Position numbers and translations under genes: made by a program. This document shows positions 1-9,586 of a stretch of 64,000 nt of DNA, one piece after another. The stretch lies in the NCBI GenBank assembly GCA_965662355.1, contig CBFIHP010000006.1:62001-126000 (forward strand). The letters run 5' to 3'. Positions within the stretch are counted from its first letter, which is position 1. Every line of letters begins with the position of its first letter. The notes beneath the pieces are model-generated. The model was not told where the DNA came from. It ran no database searches and saw only the letters and a program-made list of their open reading frames with translations. The stretch is from GCA-2683825 sp965662355. Its GTDB lineage: Bacteria > Planctomycetota > UBA1135 > GCA-002686595.

Positions 1-1
1 C

Positions 2-319
2 GAGCAGGCCCATGTCTTGCTCGTGGTGCTCGGCAAGGGGCACGAAGCGGAGACGCTCGTGCAGCGCGCCGACAAATTGAGCGGCTTGGTGGGCGAGCCG
101 CGCTGGGTGTGTTGGGCACGCAAGCCCGATCACATCAAGGCGGTCGTCGAGGAGTTGCGCGACGATGACGAAAAGCTCGGGGAACTGGAGGGGGTACGCG
201 GTTTTGCCCTGGCACTGACCGACAGTGTGCGCGATGTCTTTCCGCGCGAGGATCGGGTGCCTTCGCTCGTGCGTATCCTCTTGGCGTTCATGCGTGCCGA
301 GATGCCCGAGGAAGTTTGA
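2..319 (+). CDS. Unknown protein, C-terminal part (5' end outside window)
   Basis: The frame is open from the first bases of the window to a TGA at 317-319, so the gene starts upstream and about 105 residues are visible. The visible part is rich in charged residues (RELRDDDEKLGELEG) and has no signal peptide, membrane segment or motif I recognise. The next gene starts one base after its stop, so the two are probably cotranscribed and translationally coupled. No function can be assigned. Confidence 0.6.
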   Translation, partial: EQAHVLLVVLGKGHEAETLVQRADKLSGLVGEPRWVCWARKPDHIKAVVEELRDDDEKLGELEGVRGFALALTDSVRDVFPREDRVPSLVRILLAFMRAEMPEEV

Positions 320-320
320 G

Positions 321-2234
321 ATGAAACTGCGGCTGCAATTTGCATCGCTTCTGATATCGGTGACGCTGGGTATCGCCTGCCATGGCCCGCAACGTGATGT
401 TGCCGCACAACCTGCAGTGCGTGTGCCCCTCACGGCGAGCGAGGATGGTGGAGCGATCTTCCGCATCCGCGAAGTGGACGAGGATGGCGGCAAGCACGAG
501 CTTGCTGCTGGCGGTGGCGTGGTCGACCTCAACAGTCGGCTCCACATTCGCCTGGACAAGGACCTTCTGCGCGAGCGCCTGCGCGAGGAGTACGGGCTCG
601 AGTCGTTTTCCCAGGACGACCTCGAACTATTGCGCACACTGCAGCAAGGAGCAGAAGAGGGGCTGCAATCCCTGACGCGGCTGCGGGGCGCGATGTCGGC
701 TTTCACTGCCGCGGCGACCAGCGGGCCGCCCAGTCCGCAGGATGTGCAAAATCTGCAGGCCGGCCTGGCCTCCGCGGCGTCGGTCGGGGCGGGTCTTTTG
801 ACTCGGGCGCTCGATGGCCATCTCGCCGATACCGGGCTCGCCGGGAGAATCGAACGTCGCCTTGCGGAGGGCGGTGTTCTGAGTGTGGAGGAACAGTACT
901 ACATCTGTTTCGACGAGTGTGCCCGCGAAGCGGCGACGTTGCGCAGGGCCCTGGATGCTCAACTAGCCGATCAGGCGATCTTCGTGCAACTCGGTGCGTG
1001 GGCGATCAGCGGCAGCCGGCCCTCGCCCCTGCACCTCCCCGGCTTCGATACGTATCCCGAGGGTGAGTACTATCGTGTCGAGCGCTGGCGCGTTGCCCCG
1101 AGCTCCGAGCAGGTGCGCTTGATCGAAGAGCTGGATCGCGTGGCTCGTGGGCTCAACGAAAGTGATGTGCAACTCACGGAGGTCGTGCGCAGCCTGGCCC
1201 ACTCGACCGCGACGGGCATGCTCTCTCTGGTCAACGAATGCGTCGCCGAGATTCGCGGCGATCTGGATGGTCTCGAGGCGGAAGGGGAACGGATCGTCGA
1301 GGCCTTGCGGCGTCGGATCGATGAACTGCAAGCAGAGGTCCAGGCCTACGGCATCTTGGTTGCGACCCGTGTGACGAAGTACCTGGACGAGGCGTACATC
1401 GAGAGGCTCGATCTGGGCGAGCTCTTGGGCGTGCTTCACGAGGACTATGTAGCGATCCGGCGTGGGACGGAAGAACTCATCGCCAAGTCACGGGTCTTGC
1501 TCGACTCCACGAGCATTCTCGTTCCGGACAACGACGATCCCGATGCGCTGCAACGGATCGAGACCCTATTCGAGAGCATACGCGGCTGCGTCGGCAAGTT
1601 CGAAGACCAGGTGCAGGCCCTGGCCACGCAACTCGCGAGCTTGTTCGGTCTCCAGCTATCGGCGGAACGCATCAACACCGAAGCCCTCGAGTTCGGCGAC
1701 GAGGTGCTGCGCCACGACATCCGTTCGCTCCCCGACGAAACGGTGCTCGACTTGAAGTTCACCGGCGTGCGCGCGGAGAACGACTCGGTGCTCTTCAAAC
1801 TAGGCACGGGCCGCGTCGATCCCGAAACCGGTCAGGCCCGGGAAGCCGTGCGCCAACTGCAGGCGCTCTATGTCGATCTCTTCCAGGTCCTCGTGCACTT
1901 CGACACGTCGGTCAACCTGATCTTCGCCGACCCCAACGGCAGCGCCGGCCTATCCAACCGCTTCCAGTTCGCCCCCGCCTACAGCGTGCTCCTCAAATGG
2001 GGTTCGCGCGACCACCCTCTCTACAACCGCCTCATCGACGCCGGCATCGGCCTCAATCTGGCCATCCTCGACTTCGACAGCGACGACAACCCCGAACTCG
2101 GCGTAGGTGTCGTCGTGTCCCTCATCCGCGACATCCTCCAAGCCGGCTACGGCTACAACCTCAACGATGATCGCTGGTACGGCTTCTTCGGCATCGGCCT
2201 CCCCTTGAGCGCCATCCAAAACGCCCTCAACTAA
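321..2234 (+). CDS. Large predicted lipoprotein with long helical region, function unknown
   Basis: The start is ATG 321, one base after the upstream stop and preceded by a good GAGGAAG ribosome site at 308-314; the frame stays open further upstream but only inside the previous gene. The 637-residue product begins with a hydrophobic signal ending in LGIAC, a plausible though imperfect lipobox, so it is probably a lipid-anchored exported protein. Residues about 60-520 are rich in Glu, Arg, Leu and Ala and look largely helical, with coiled-coil-like stretches such as LDGLEAEGERIVEALRRRID. The last 90 residues change character to hydrophobic, glycine- and tyrosine-rich sequence (AGYGYNLNDDRWYGFFGIG), suggesting a beta-rich C-terminal domain. 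I do not recognise a family. The pairing with the gene before it suggests a shared role, perhaps in the cell envelope. Confidence 0.75.
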   Translation: MKLRLQFASLLISVTLGIACHGPQRDVAAQPAVRVPLTASEDGGAIFRIREVDEDGGKHELAAGGGVVDLNSRLHIRLDKDLLRERLREEYGLESFSQDDLELLRTLQQGAEEGLQSLTRLRGAMSAFTAAATSGPPSPQDVQNLQAGLASAASVGAGLLTRALDGHLADTGLAGRIERRLAEGGVLSVEEQYYICFDECAREAATLRRALDAQLADQAIFVQLGAWAISGSRPSPLHLPGFDTYPEGEYYRVERWRVAPSSEQVRLIEELDRVARGLNESDVQLTEVVRSLAHSTATGMLSLVNECVAEIRGDLDGLEAEGERIVEALRRRIDELQAEVQAYGILVATRVTKYLDEAYIERLDLGELLGVLHEDYVAIRRGTEELIAKSRVLLDSTSILVPDNDDPDALQRIETLFESIRGCVGKFEDQVQALATQLASLFGLQLSAERINTEALEFGDEVLRHDIRSLPDETVLDLKFTGVRAENDSVLFKLGTGRVDPETGQAREAVRQLQALYVDLFQVLVHFDTSVNLIFADPNGSAGLSNRFQFAPAYSVLLKWGSRDHPLYNRLIDAGIGLNLAILDFDSDDNPELGVGVVVSLIRDILQAGYGYNLNDDRWYGFFGIGLPLSAIQNALN

Positions 2235-2292
2235 CCCCCCCAGAGCCTCGTGCAGACCTCGGATCCCACCCGAGACGAGGGTCTGACGCGGG

Positions 2293-2898
2293 TCATGGGT
2301 TTTGTGAGGGGCGGGCTCGGTAGGGGGCGTGGGTGTAGTACTTGGGGTGGCGGTCGAGGCGGATGTGTAGCCAGTACACGCCCAGGCCCGAGGTGCTGAC
2401 CCACAGGGGCGTGTGGTGGGTTTGCGTGTGGCTTTGGATTTCGCGGCCGACGGATTGGAAGAGCGCGTGGATCTGGGGGGGTGGGGCGTTGCGCAGGAAG
2501 GTGGCGAGGTGCGCGTAGGGGGTCGTGCCCTTGCCGCGACAGGGGGCGATCAGTTGGGCGTCGCCTCCGAGGTTGGTGAAGCTGGCGATGCCCGTGGAGT
2601 CGTCGAGGTGCTCGGAGAAGGCCTGCTGGTCGGGTCGGACGTGGGCCAGTTGTGGGCTCTCTTCGAGAATCCACTCGAAGGGAGCGCTGGCCGTTTCTCG
2701 TGTGAGCGGTGGACACTCCCAGAAGTACGCTTCGTGGGGGGCATCGCGGAGGCTCGCGATCACGCAGTTGCGAAACTCGACACTGTTCTGGAGCAGACGG
2801 CAGGCTACTTTCCAGGAGACGGGCTCGCTTGCGCTGCGGGGTTGCATGTGCAATGTCCGCGTGCCATCGAGCGCGCGGATCTCCACGCTGTAACTCAT
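2293..2898 (-). CDS. DUF6940-like protein, function unknown
   Basis: A 201-residue soluble protein without signal peptide. The ATG at 2898 overlaps the TGA of the preceding minus-strand gene as ATGA, which fixes the start; the frame extends seven codons further but that would enlarge the overlap. Features in order are FRNCVIASL, EAYFWECPPL, a central TNLGGDAQLIAPC and the run YAHLATFLRNAP. From memory this pattern resembles the DUF6940 family, proteins of about 200 residues of unknown function; that assignment is recollection, not a search. It is the last gene of a three-gene minus-strand run (membrane protein, propeller protein, this one), so it probably comes from the same transcript. Nothing in the sequence indicates a catalytic activity. 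Confidence 0.75.
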   Translation of the reverse strand: MSYSVEIRALDGTRTLHMQPRSASEPVSWKVACRLLQNSVEFRNCVIASLRDAPHEAYFWECPPLTRETASAPFEWILEESPQLAHVRPDQQAFSEHLDDSTGIASFTNLGGDAQLIAPCRGKGTTPYAHLATFLRNAPPPQIHALFQSVGREIQSHTQTHHTPLWVSTSGLGVYWLHIRLDRHPKYYTHAPYRARPSQNP

Positions 2899-4229
2899 TC
2901 CGCCGCTTCCGCGATGCAATAGAGCGATGTGCGTCCGCGAAGGAAGATCTCGTCACCCGCGATCGCTGCCGATGCGCTGAACTCGTCATCGAGTATGTTG
3001 CGCGCCAGCATCTCCGGCACCGCGGTGGCCGAGAAGACGAGTGTCGCGCCGTCCAGGTCCGTGAGATAGATGCGGCCCGCAGCGGCTACGGGGGAGGCAT
3101 ACACGTTGGTGACGCCGCGTAACTTGAAAGGCCCTTCGGGCTCCTCGCCGGTCTTGGCGATCACGCGTGAGAGCTCGTTCTGATAGTGGTTCAGGAAGTA
3201 GAGCGCGCCTCGATACAGGAGAGGAGAGGGCACGTACGGCGTGCGCCGCCTGCGGATCCAGGCCAGGTTGTCCGAGGTCGTGAGATCACCCTGCGCGCCC
3301 TCGAGCTGAATGGCGATCATGACCTGTTTTTCGTAGCTGCTACCCGCGAACACCATTCCAGCCTCGGCGCCATGCGAGGCAACCGGCGAAGCGACGACGT
3401 TGCGCGAGAGGCCGCCGCATTCCCATAGCACCTTGCCGGTCTCGAGTTCGTATCCACGCAAGCGCTTCGAGCCGCTAACGACGAGCTGCTGCTTGCCTTT
3501 GTACTGGACGACGATCGGTGTCGACCAGGAGGTCACCTCGTCGCGGGCGACGCGCCAGCGCTCCTCGCCGCTCATGCGATCGAAGGCCGCGACAAAAGAC
3601 GGGCCCTCGTGATCCCAGTTAACGACCAGCGTATCCGCGTGCAGAACCGGCGAGGCTCCCTCGCCGTGACCGTGCTTGGTCTTCATCCGGCCGAGGTCCT
3701 TCTTCCACAGCAAGGCACCATCGACACTCAGCACATAGAGCCCGTGGGAGCCGAAGAAGGCCGCTACGATCTCACCGTCGGTCACCGGTGATGCGGAAGC
3801 CAGGCTGGCCGTTTCGTGGCCGCCCTCATGGGGAATCGTGTGATGGAGCGTGCGCTCCCAGACCTTGGCGCCGTTCGTTCGGTCGAAGGCGAGCACCCGA
3901 AACTCGTGCTGCGTGGTGATAGCGACGTTGTCATGGGCTCCATCGACCCCGCTGCGGCGGGGTGGGAAGGAGTCACCGATCGGGACCGCGCTGGTCAAGA
4001 AAACGCGGTTTCCGAAGACGACAGGTGTCGAGTGCCCACGTCCAGGGAGCGGGACTTTCCAGCGCACGTTCTTTTGCTCACTCCACTCCAGGGGAGGATC
4101 CGAGGCCGGGGCTTCTCCGGTTGCGAGGGGGCCGCGCCATTGGGGCCAGTCGCTCTGCGCGAGAGCGTCCTGCGCAGTGGACAAGGCTGTGGAAGAGAGA
4201 AGGGCCAGAGTCAGTAGGGCGTAGCGCAC
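2895..4229 (-). CDS. Exported PQQ-type beta-propeller protein
   Basis: A 444-residue protein with a Sec signal (ALLTLALLSSTALSTAQ, cleavage near residue 20-25). The mature part starts WPQWRGP, the usual opening of bacterial PQQ-like quinoprotein propellers in planctomycetes, and has recurring blades ending in W, for example GAKVWERTL, GALLWKKDL, GEERWRVA and GKVLWECGG. The fold is an eight-bladed propeller related to BamB and alcohol dehydrogenase quinoproteins. Many members are scaffolds that bind no PQQ, and no electron-transfer partner gene is seen here. It follows the membrane protein gene after 10 bases and overlaps the next gene by four bases, so the three form an operon. An exported or periplasmic place is likely; the role is unknown. 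Confidence 0.85.
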   Translation of the reverse strand: MRYALLTLALLSSTALSTAQDALAQSDWPQWRGPLATGEAPASDPPLEWSEQKNVRWKVPLPGRGHSTPVVFGNRVFLTSAVPIGDSFPPRRSGVDGAHDNVAITTQHEFRVLAFDRTNGAKVWERTLHHTIPHEGGHETASLASASPVTDGEIVAAFFGSHGLYVLSVDGALLWKKDLGRMKTKHGHGEGASPVLHADTLVVNWDHEGPSFVAAFDRMSGEERWRVARDEVTSWSTPIVVQYKGKQQLVVSGSKRLRGYELETGKVLWECGGLSRNVVASPVASHGAEAGMVFAGSSYEKQVMIAIQLEGAQGDLTTSDNLAWIRRRRTPYVPSPLLYRGALYFLNHYQNELSRVIAKTGEEPEGPFKLRGVTNVYASPVAAAGRIYLTDLDGATLVFSATAVPEMLARNILDDEFSASAAIAGDEIFLRGRTSLYCIAEAAE

Positions 4230-4239
4230 GCCCCACAGT

Positions 4240-5049
4240 CTACGGCTCGCGCTGCGCGCTGCGCTCTTCGTCGTGCCCCTTCGAACGCAAAAGCAACACG
4301 AAGCGCTCGCGCGCCAAGGTGGCGATGTCAGCTTGCCTCAGTATTCTCCAGGCGGTCGCAATGCGCTCGGCAAGGGGTGTCGTCGCGGGGATCGTATCCG
4401 GTATCGAGCGCACGCTGAGAAACCCGCTTTCCCGCAGGTACTTCATCAGCAGGGGATCGAGGTTGAGAATCCCTGCCGCGGGACGAAAGCGCTCGATGCG
4501 CTCCGCGTAGTTCGGTTCACCCCGTTCCAGGATTTCGAAACAGCGGCTCTCCGCCTTCCACAGAGCAACCTGCAAGCTCATGAGGAGCCCGAGCGGTATC
4601 AGCGAAAGGGCGATCAGACGCTTGCTGAAGTTCTCTGGCCTCTTGCAGCGCATCCACTGCACGAAGACCAGGGCATAGCCCACGGGGTGCAACAGCCGTA
4701 GCGTTCCACTCCATCCATCCTCCATCCCCGCGAAGGCCTCGAGCAGCGACGCGCAGCCCGCGAAGAAGGGAATGGGTACCGTCAGAAATCCAGAGGCCAG
4801 TGCGCCGTCGAAGAGTCCCTGGAGAGCGCGATCCAGCTTTCCTCCCGGGTCCCGGGGAACGCTCATCCAGGCCACGGTGCTCAGGCCAAGGAGATAGGCC
4901 GCTCCGTGGATCGAGCTGCGCAGGAAGAGCAATCCGTTCAGGTCCATCTCCCAATACCAGCCCGCATCCATCAACGTGCCGTACACGAAGAAGGGTGCCA
5001 GGCCGCCCAACAAGAGCGCGGACAGGCTCAGCGGAGATCGCAGGGGCAT
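4240..5049 (-). CDS. Integral membrane protein, unknown
   Basis: A 269-residue protein with about five hydrophobic segments (near residues 7-27, 41-64, 83-108, 116-133 and 143-164), followed by a soluble C-terminal region of about 100 residues rich in Arg and Glu. It contains no transporter or enzyme signature that I recognise. It is the first gene of the minus-strand trio and ends 10 bases before the propeller protein. The C-terminal region (RFRPAAGILNLDPLLMKYL) is predicted helical and may face the cytoplasm. A tiny upstream frame at 5028-5132 overlaps its first codons. Confidence 0.7.
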   Translation of the reverse strand: MPLRSPLSLSALLLGGLAPFFVYGTLMDAGWYWEMDLNGLLFLRSSIHGAAYLLGLSTVAWMSVPRDPGGKLDRALQGLFDGALASGFLTVPIPFFAGCASLLEAFAGMEDGWSGTLRLLHPVGYALVFVQWMRCKRPENFSKRLIALSLIPLGLLMSLQVALWKAESRCFEILERGEPNYAERIERFRPAAGILNLDPLLMKYLRESGFLSVRSIPDTIPATTPLAERIATAWRILRQADIATLARERFVLLLRSKGHDEERSAQREP

Positions 5050-5132
5050 GGGGGGTTTTCATCGGCATCTAGGCCTGGGCGCGTGAGTCGTAGCTGTTCC
5101 CGTATCAGCGGCTCGGTCGCGCTTTTGGCCAT
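5028..5132 (-). CDS. Possible 34-residue ORF overlapping the membrane-protein start
   Basis: From ATG 5132 the frame encodes a 34-residue peptide ending ENPPCPCDLR, with its stop 22 bases inside the start of the membrane-protein gene. The frame is also open for some distance upstream, so a longer product is possible. The ribosome site is weak. It could be a leader peptide coupling translation of the trio, or chance. It lies in the 192-base gap between divergent genes (5050-5241), which must also hold both promoters; no clear promoter boxes stand out there. Confidence 0.22.
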   Translation of the reverse strand: MAKSATEPLIREQLRLTRPGLDADENPPCPCDLR

Positions 5133-5241
5133 GACAGGGAGCTGAAGCTTGATCCCGTGTGCGGGACGGAAGACGGTTTTGGCGGCCGCAGATTCCGAGA
5201 ACTGACCCGGGAGCCCAAGAAAATCTTTCTCTCCGCGATCG

Positions 5242-7833
5242 GTGCTGGAGCACTCCGTGCACCCGGCCGATAGGCCCTGGGTGGGAAACCTAGTGTTCCT
5301 TTCCTGGGACAGCTTCCTGAAGCGGAGCTCCTCCCGACGCTTGGCGGTCATGGCCTCCATGATCGTCCTGGTCGTCAGTGGGGGTGGCTTGCTGGTCTTC
5401 ATGCAGGGCTCGCGGGCGCTGCGCCAGCAGGGCGAGGAACGCCTCGACTCCACGCTCTTCAGCGCATCACGGGCCACCGAGGGTCGTCTGTTGCACTGGG
5501 TCGAGGATCTGGAAGTCTGGTCCCGGCATCTCGGTGCCACGCGACGCCTCACCGATACTCCAGAGGAAGCGACCCACGTCGAGGCCCTCGATGTGCTGCG
5601 GGGAATCGGGAAGGATCGTACCGGGTTGGTCGCGCTTCGATATCACGATGACAGGGGAGAGCTGACGGTCGATCTCCGGGGGACCCGGGCGTTGGGCGAG
5701 CCGCAGCCTCTCGTATTGCAGTTCGGCGAGCGCGCCGAACTACGGGTCGTCGCGGATTGGGTCGTTCTTCGCGTGCCGTCCCTCGACGGGGACTCAGGCA
5801 AGAGCTCCGGAGCGCTCGAGGTCGTCATCGACGCACGCTCGCTCATCCCCGAAGGGGTCGAGACCTGGGCCAGCATCGTCGATGAGAACGAGAACGTGCT
5901 TGCCGGAGGAGGTCGTTCGGACTGGGACACCGAACCGCTGGGCAGCGATTACGTGGCGCGCGAATCGAACCTGCGTCTGCCTCGGATCGGCGGCGACGGC
6001 CTGCGTTTGCGGATCGTCGAGGAGCAGCGCGAGCTCTTCGGTGAGATCCCGATGCTGCGCTTTCTCGTGACGATACTCGCTGTCGGAAGCTCGCTGATCC
6101 TCATCGGCCTCATAACGATTTACGGTCGGTATCACGAAGAAATGGTCCGCGCGATACGCGAACGTGCGGCCGAGCTGGAGGCTGCGAATGGCGAGTTGCG
6201 CTTGTCCCAGGCGGCACTCGAGCAGGAAACCGTGCGCGCTGATCTGGCCAACCGCGCGAAGAGCCACTTCCTCGCGAACATGAGCCACGAGATTCGCACT
6301 CCGATGAACGGGGTCCTCGGAATGGTCAGCTTGCTTCACGAGACCGAGCTGGATGACGAGCAAAGCGAGCTGGTCGACACGATCCAGAGCTCCGGTGAGG
6401 ACATCGCGACCGTGATCAACGATATCCTCGACTTCTCGAAGCTCGACAGCGGGCACACGGATCTCGAGCAGGTGCCGTTCGACATCTGGCGCATTTGCGA
6501 AGACGTCGTGGAGGCCTATGCCGAACGCGCGCTCGAAAAGGGAGTGCGCGTCAGGTTCATCACGTCCTCGAGCGTGCCACGCAAGATCGTCGGTGATCCC
6601 AACCGGGTTCGTCAGATCGTGATGAACCTGATGGACAACGCCTTCAAGTTCACCGACCGGGGCGATATACGCCTCGAGCTGCGGATCAGTTCGGCGGATC
6701 GCTCGAGTCACCGTTCGACATCGGACAGGAGCACGCTCTGCTTTTCGGTCAACGACACGGGACGCGGCATCCCGCGCCACGCCCTTGACAACATCTTCGA
6801 GTCGTTCACGCTGGCGGAATTCTCGACGACGCGCGAGATCGGCGGAACGGGCTTGGGCCTGGCGATATGCAAGCGTCTGATCGAGCTCATGGGCGGGGAG
6901 ATTCACGTGGACAGCGAGCTCGGGAAGGGAAGCGAGTTCCGTTTCACGATGCAGGCAAGGGTTCCGCTCGAAAACGACGGAGAGAACCCGCAGCTGAAAG
7001 GCAGCGCCTGGATGCTCGTCAGCCGCGGTTCCACCGAAGAGACCCTCCGAGACCACCTCGAACACGTGGGCTACGAGGTGCGCCATTGCGGGCGAGGTAG
7101 CGAGCTGGCCGATTGCGTCGAGACGCGACCGTGTGACCTCGTGATCGTCGAGGACGATCGATTGTCCGAGAATCCCGGAGAAACGCTCCGTGCCCTGCGC
7201 CAGCGTGGACACGAAGGCGTCGTGCTTTATCTTCACGGGGCCCAGAACGGTCTCGAGTCCTCGCTGGCTGAGCAGTCGTCCGTCTGGAGTTTGAAACGCC
7301 CACTGCGCTCGAGCGAGTTGAGCGACCTTGCTCGCAAGGCCCTCCAGCAGGTGGGTCACAAGGCCTGCGCGCCTCTGTTGGCGGGGACTTCCAATGAAGA
7401 GAGGTCCATGGAAGATGCGCCGCGCCCTACCTGCTTCGATGGCGTCACTGTGCTGCTCGCCGAGGACATCCGCGTCAATCAGCGCATCGTCGAGAAGATG
7501 TTGAACCGACTCGGGTGCAGCGTCGACATTGCCAACAACGGCCTCGAGGCTGTCGAGCAATTCCGGAAGTCCCGCTACGACCTGATCCTGATGGATTGCG
7601 AGATGCCTCTGATGGACGGCTATGAAGCGACGCGGAACATCCGCGAAGTCGAGAAAGGACGCGGGACGGAGGAGTCCTGCGTGATCGTTGCCTACACGGC
7701 GAACGTGCTGGAGTCGGATCGCCAATCATGCTTCGAGGCGGGCATGGACGATTTCCTGTCGAAGCCGATCAACCTCGCGGATCTTCGGGGCGCGGTCGAG
7801 CGCTGGGCGCCTGCGCAGGAGAGGGCCTCTTGA
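5242..7833 (+). CDS. Membrane-bound hybrid histidine kinase with two receiver domains
   Basis: A sensor kinase of up to 863 residues. In order: a transmembrane helix (about 37-54); an extracytoplasmic sensor region of about 220 residues without recognisable motif; a second helix (about 274-295); a short coiled coil; a HisKA domain with phospho-acceptor His349 in NMSHEIRTPMNG; a HATPase domain with N-box MNLMDNAFKF, DTGRGIP and GGTGLGLAI; a degenerate receiver (about 585-700, WMLVSRGSTEE where the acidic pocket should be); and a good receiver with Asp785 in LILMDCEMP, the conserved TAN motif and Lys in LSKPIN. The start is uncertain: GTG 5242, 5281 and 5293 and ATG 5350 are in frame, none with a strong ribosome site; all keep the first helix. 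A LuxR-type regulator lies nearby on the other strand, but partner choice cannot be read from sequence. Confidence 0.9.
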   Translation: MLEHSVHPADRPWVGNLVFLSWDSFLKRSSSRRLAVMASMIVLVVSGGGLLVFMQGSRALRQQGEERLDSTLFSASRATEGRLLHWVEDLEVWSRHLGATRRLTDTPEEATHVEALDVLRGIGKDRTGLVALRYHDDRGELTVDLRGTRALGEPQPLVLQFGERAELRVVADWVVLRVPSLDGDSGKSSGALEVVIDARSLIPEGVETWASIVDENENVLAGGGRSDWDTEPLGSDYVARESNLRLPRIGGDGLRLRIVEEQRELFGEIPMLRFLVTILAVGSSLILIGLITIYGRYHEEMVRAIRERAAELEAANGELRLSQAALEQETVRADLANRAKSHFLANMSHEIRTPMNGVLGMVSLLHETELDDEQSELVDTIQSSGEDIATVINDILDFSKLDSGHTDLEQVPFDIWRICEDVVEAYAERALEKGVRVRFITSSSVPRKIVGDPNRVRQIVMNLMDNAFKFTDRGDIRLELRISSADRSSHRSTSDRSTLCFSVNDTGRGIPRHALDNIFESFTLAEFSTTREIGGTGLGLAICKRLIELMGGEIHVDSELGKGSEFRFTMQARVPLENDGENPQLKGSAWMLVSRGSTEETLRDHLEHVGYEVRHCGRGSELADCVETRPCDLVIVEDDRLSENPGETLRALRQRGHEGVVLYLHGAQNGLESSLAEQSSVWSLKRPLRSSELSDLARKALQQVGHKACAPLLAGTSNEERSMEDAPRPTCFDGVTVLLAEDIRVNQRIVEKMLNRLGCSVDIANNGLEAVEQFRKSRYDLILMDCEMPLMDGYEATRNIREVEKGRGTEESCVIVAYTANVLESDRQSCFEAGMDDFLSKPINLADLRGAVERWAPAQERAS

Positions 7834-7864
7834 GCTTCAGGCCTCGCTGCCGACGGTTTGTCGC

Positions 7865-9496
7865 CTAGTTCCGATTCCCCAACCCAGGCGGGGGGGGCCA
7901 CACGGTCGAGACTTCCCGAATCGGAATCACATAGCCGATGGCCGACGACGAGGACATCTCGTCGAGGGTCTGCATCCCGGTGACGACGCCGACCAGTTTG
8001 CCCTTGCCGTCGATCACGGGGCCACCGCTGACACCTGGGTGAACCGCCGCATCGATCTGGACGTAGTAGTCCACCGTGCGGCTGACGATTCCACGGAATG
8101 TAGAGGCCAGCATGCGATCGCCTTCCTGCAGGATCGTTTTACCACCGGGGAAGCCGATCAGGAACACATCGCTGCCGGGGGAGGGGCTGTCACCCTCCGT
8201 GCGGAAGGACGGCAGGTGGGGCATGTCCTCGAAGGGATCGATCTTCACGAGCGCCAGGTCCTGACGTCGATCGCGACGCCATTGCGTCAGCTGTGCCTTG
8301 TGTCGCTCGGTTTCACCGGAGAAGGTCACGAAGAGCTCGAGTTCCGGAACGAGCACGATGTCGTCGAAAACGTCGAGGCTGTCCTCGGGTTCCTCCTCCT
8401 TCAACACGACGTGAGCGTTCGTGACGATCCATCCATCAGGAGAGACGCAGAAACCGGATCCGGTGGCGGAGCGTTCCAGGAGTTCGCCCTTGCCCTGGAG
8501 ATTCGGATACGGAAAACCAGCGGCATCCGTTTCGAAGTAGAGCCGGCGCGAGCCCTTCTTTTCGCGCCAGTAGCGATTGGCTTCGATCAAGACGACGACG
8601 TTCTCGAAGCCGGCGACGAGCTCGAGTCTTTCGTTCTCGACGTTGACCGGATCGAACATGTCCAGACGCTTGCTCGTGCTCTCGAGCCTGCCCCGCAAAC
8701 GTTCGAGCTCCTGAGCTTCGGACTCGCCATCACGTTCCAAGCGTTGAATGCTTACAGCGAGTGCCTCGCGATCGGAGACCAGGTGGTCGCGCTCCTCCAC
8801 CCAGTCACGACGAGCCGTGTCGAAACGACTTTCCTGTTCCTGCGCTGCAGTGCGCTGGCTCTCGACGTACTCGCGGGCTTCTTCGAGTTGCACGGCCAGG
8901 GATTGGGTCTCTTGCTTTTGCGCCTCGAGGTCCTTGGCCACCGTTTCCTGCTGGCGGTAGTAGATGAACGTGACCGAGGAGACGAGGGTGGCCAGGATGG
9001 CCATGTTTACGAACAGATTGCGTCTCCCCCGGCGCCGGACCATCTGGCCGACGTCCGCATCCTGGGGGATGCCCAGTTTGTTGCGCAGGACGAACATCGT
9101 CTGCGAACCCATCGGGCGCTCGGCCGGCTTGTCCATCTGGGGGCGCGGCAGGGCGACGGTCTCGTCGAGGCGATCGGAGGAGTAGACGACGAAGCGCGGG
9201 CCAGCGCTGCCCAGCTGGAAGGTGCTGCCGTGGGAGAGTTCGGAGCGTTCGAGGCTCTCTCCGCGAACGAGGGTCCCATTACGAGAACCCTCGTCCAGGA
9301 GCACGAGCGTTCCCGACTGAAGGACGAGCCGTGCATGATGTGTCGAAACGCCCGGAAATTCCGCGCTGTCGAGTACGAAATCGCAGTCCGTGCCGCGCCC
9401 GATGAGCAGTCCAGCGGGCGGAATTTCCGCGGTCTGGTTCTCTCCGCTGGCCCGTATTTGGGCCACTCGCCAGGAAGTGGGTGCCATGGATCCCAT
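7865..9496 (-). CDS. FHA domain - transmembrane - coiled coil - trypsin-like protease
   Basis: A 543-residue fusion. Residues 15-105 are a forkhead-associated domain with GRGTDCDF, STHHARL and SRNGT, the phosphothreonine-binding loops. Residues 161-179 are a single membrane helix, 185-280 a long coiled coil, and 340-530 a trypsin-2/HtrA-like serine protease. The triad is visible: His362 (VTNAHVV), Asp413 (QDLALVKID) and Ser490 (HPGVSGGPV). No PDZ domain follows. The order predicts a cytoplasmic FHA sensor reading phosphothreonine signals and a protease on the outer face of the membrane. Serine/threonine kinases are present elsewhere in the window, so an upstream kinase is plausible but not shown. 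The second ATG (9487) is an alternative start. Confidence 0.9.
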   Translation of the reverse strand: MGSMAPTSWRVAQIRASGENQTAEIPPAGLLIGRGTDCDFVLDSAEFPGVSTHHARLVLQSGTLVLLDEGSRNGTLVRGESLERSELSHGSTFQLGSAGPRFVVYSSDRLDETVALPRPQMDKPAERPMGSQTMFVLRNKLGIPQDADVGQMVRRRGRRNLFVNMAILATLVSSVTFIYYRQQETVAKDLEAQKQETQSLAVQLEEAREYVESQRTAAQEQESRFDTARRDWVEERDHLVSDREALAVSIQRLERDGESEAQELERLRGRLESTSKRLDMFDPVNVENERLELVAGFENVVVLIEANRYWREKKGSRRLYFETDAAGFPYPNLQGKGELLERSATGSGFCVSPDGWIVTNAHVVLKEEEPEDSLDVFDDIVLVPELELFVTFSGETERHKAQLTQWRRDRRQDLALVKIDPFEDMPHLPSFRTEGDSPSPGSDVFLIGFPGGKTILQEGDRMLASTFRGIVSRTVDYYVQIDAAVHPGVSGGPVIDGKGKLVGVVTGMQTLDEMSSSSAIGYVIPIREVSTVWPPPPGLGNRN

Positions 9497-9586
9497 TCTA
9501 CGCCGGCGCGGACGCGGGCGCTGGGTTCCTTGCGAGGACTCCCGAACTCTCGGGGTCCCGGTGAGATTTCTGTGCGTGAAGTGCGG

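Noticed and set aside
5794..7725. A 643-codon minus-strand frame
   Set aside because: Antisense to the hybrid histidine kinase, with no domain of its own.
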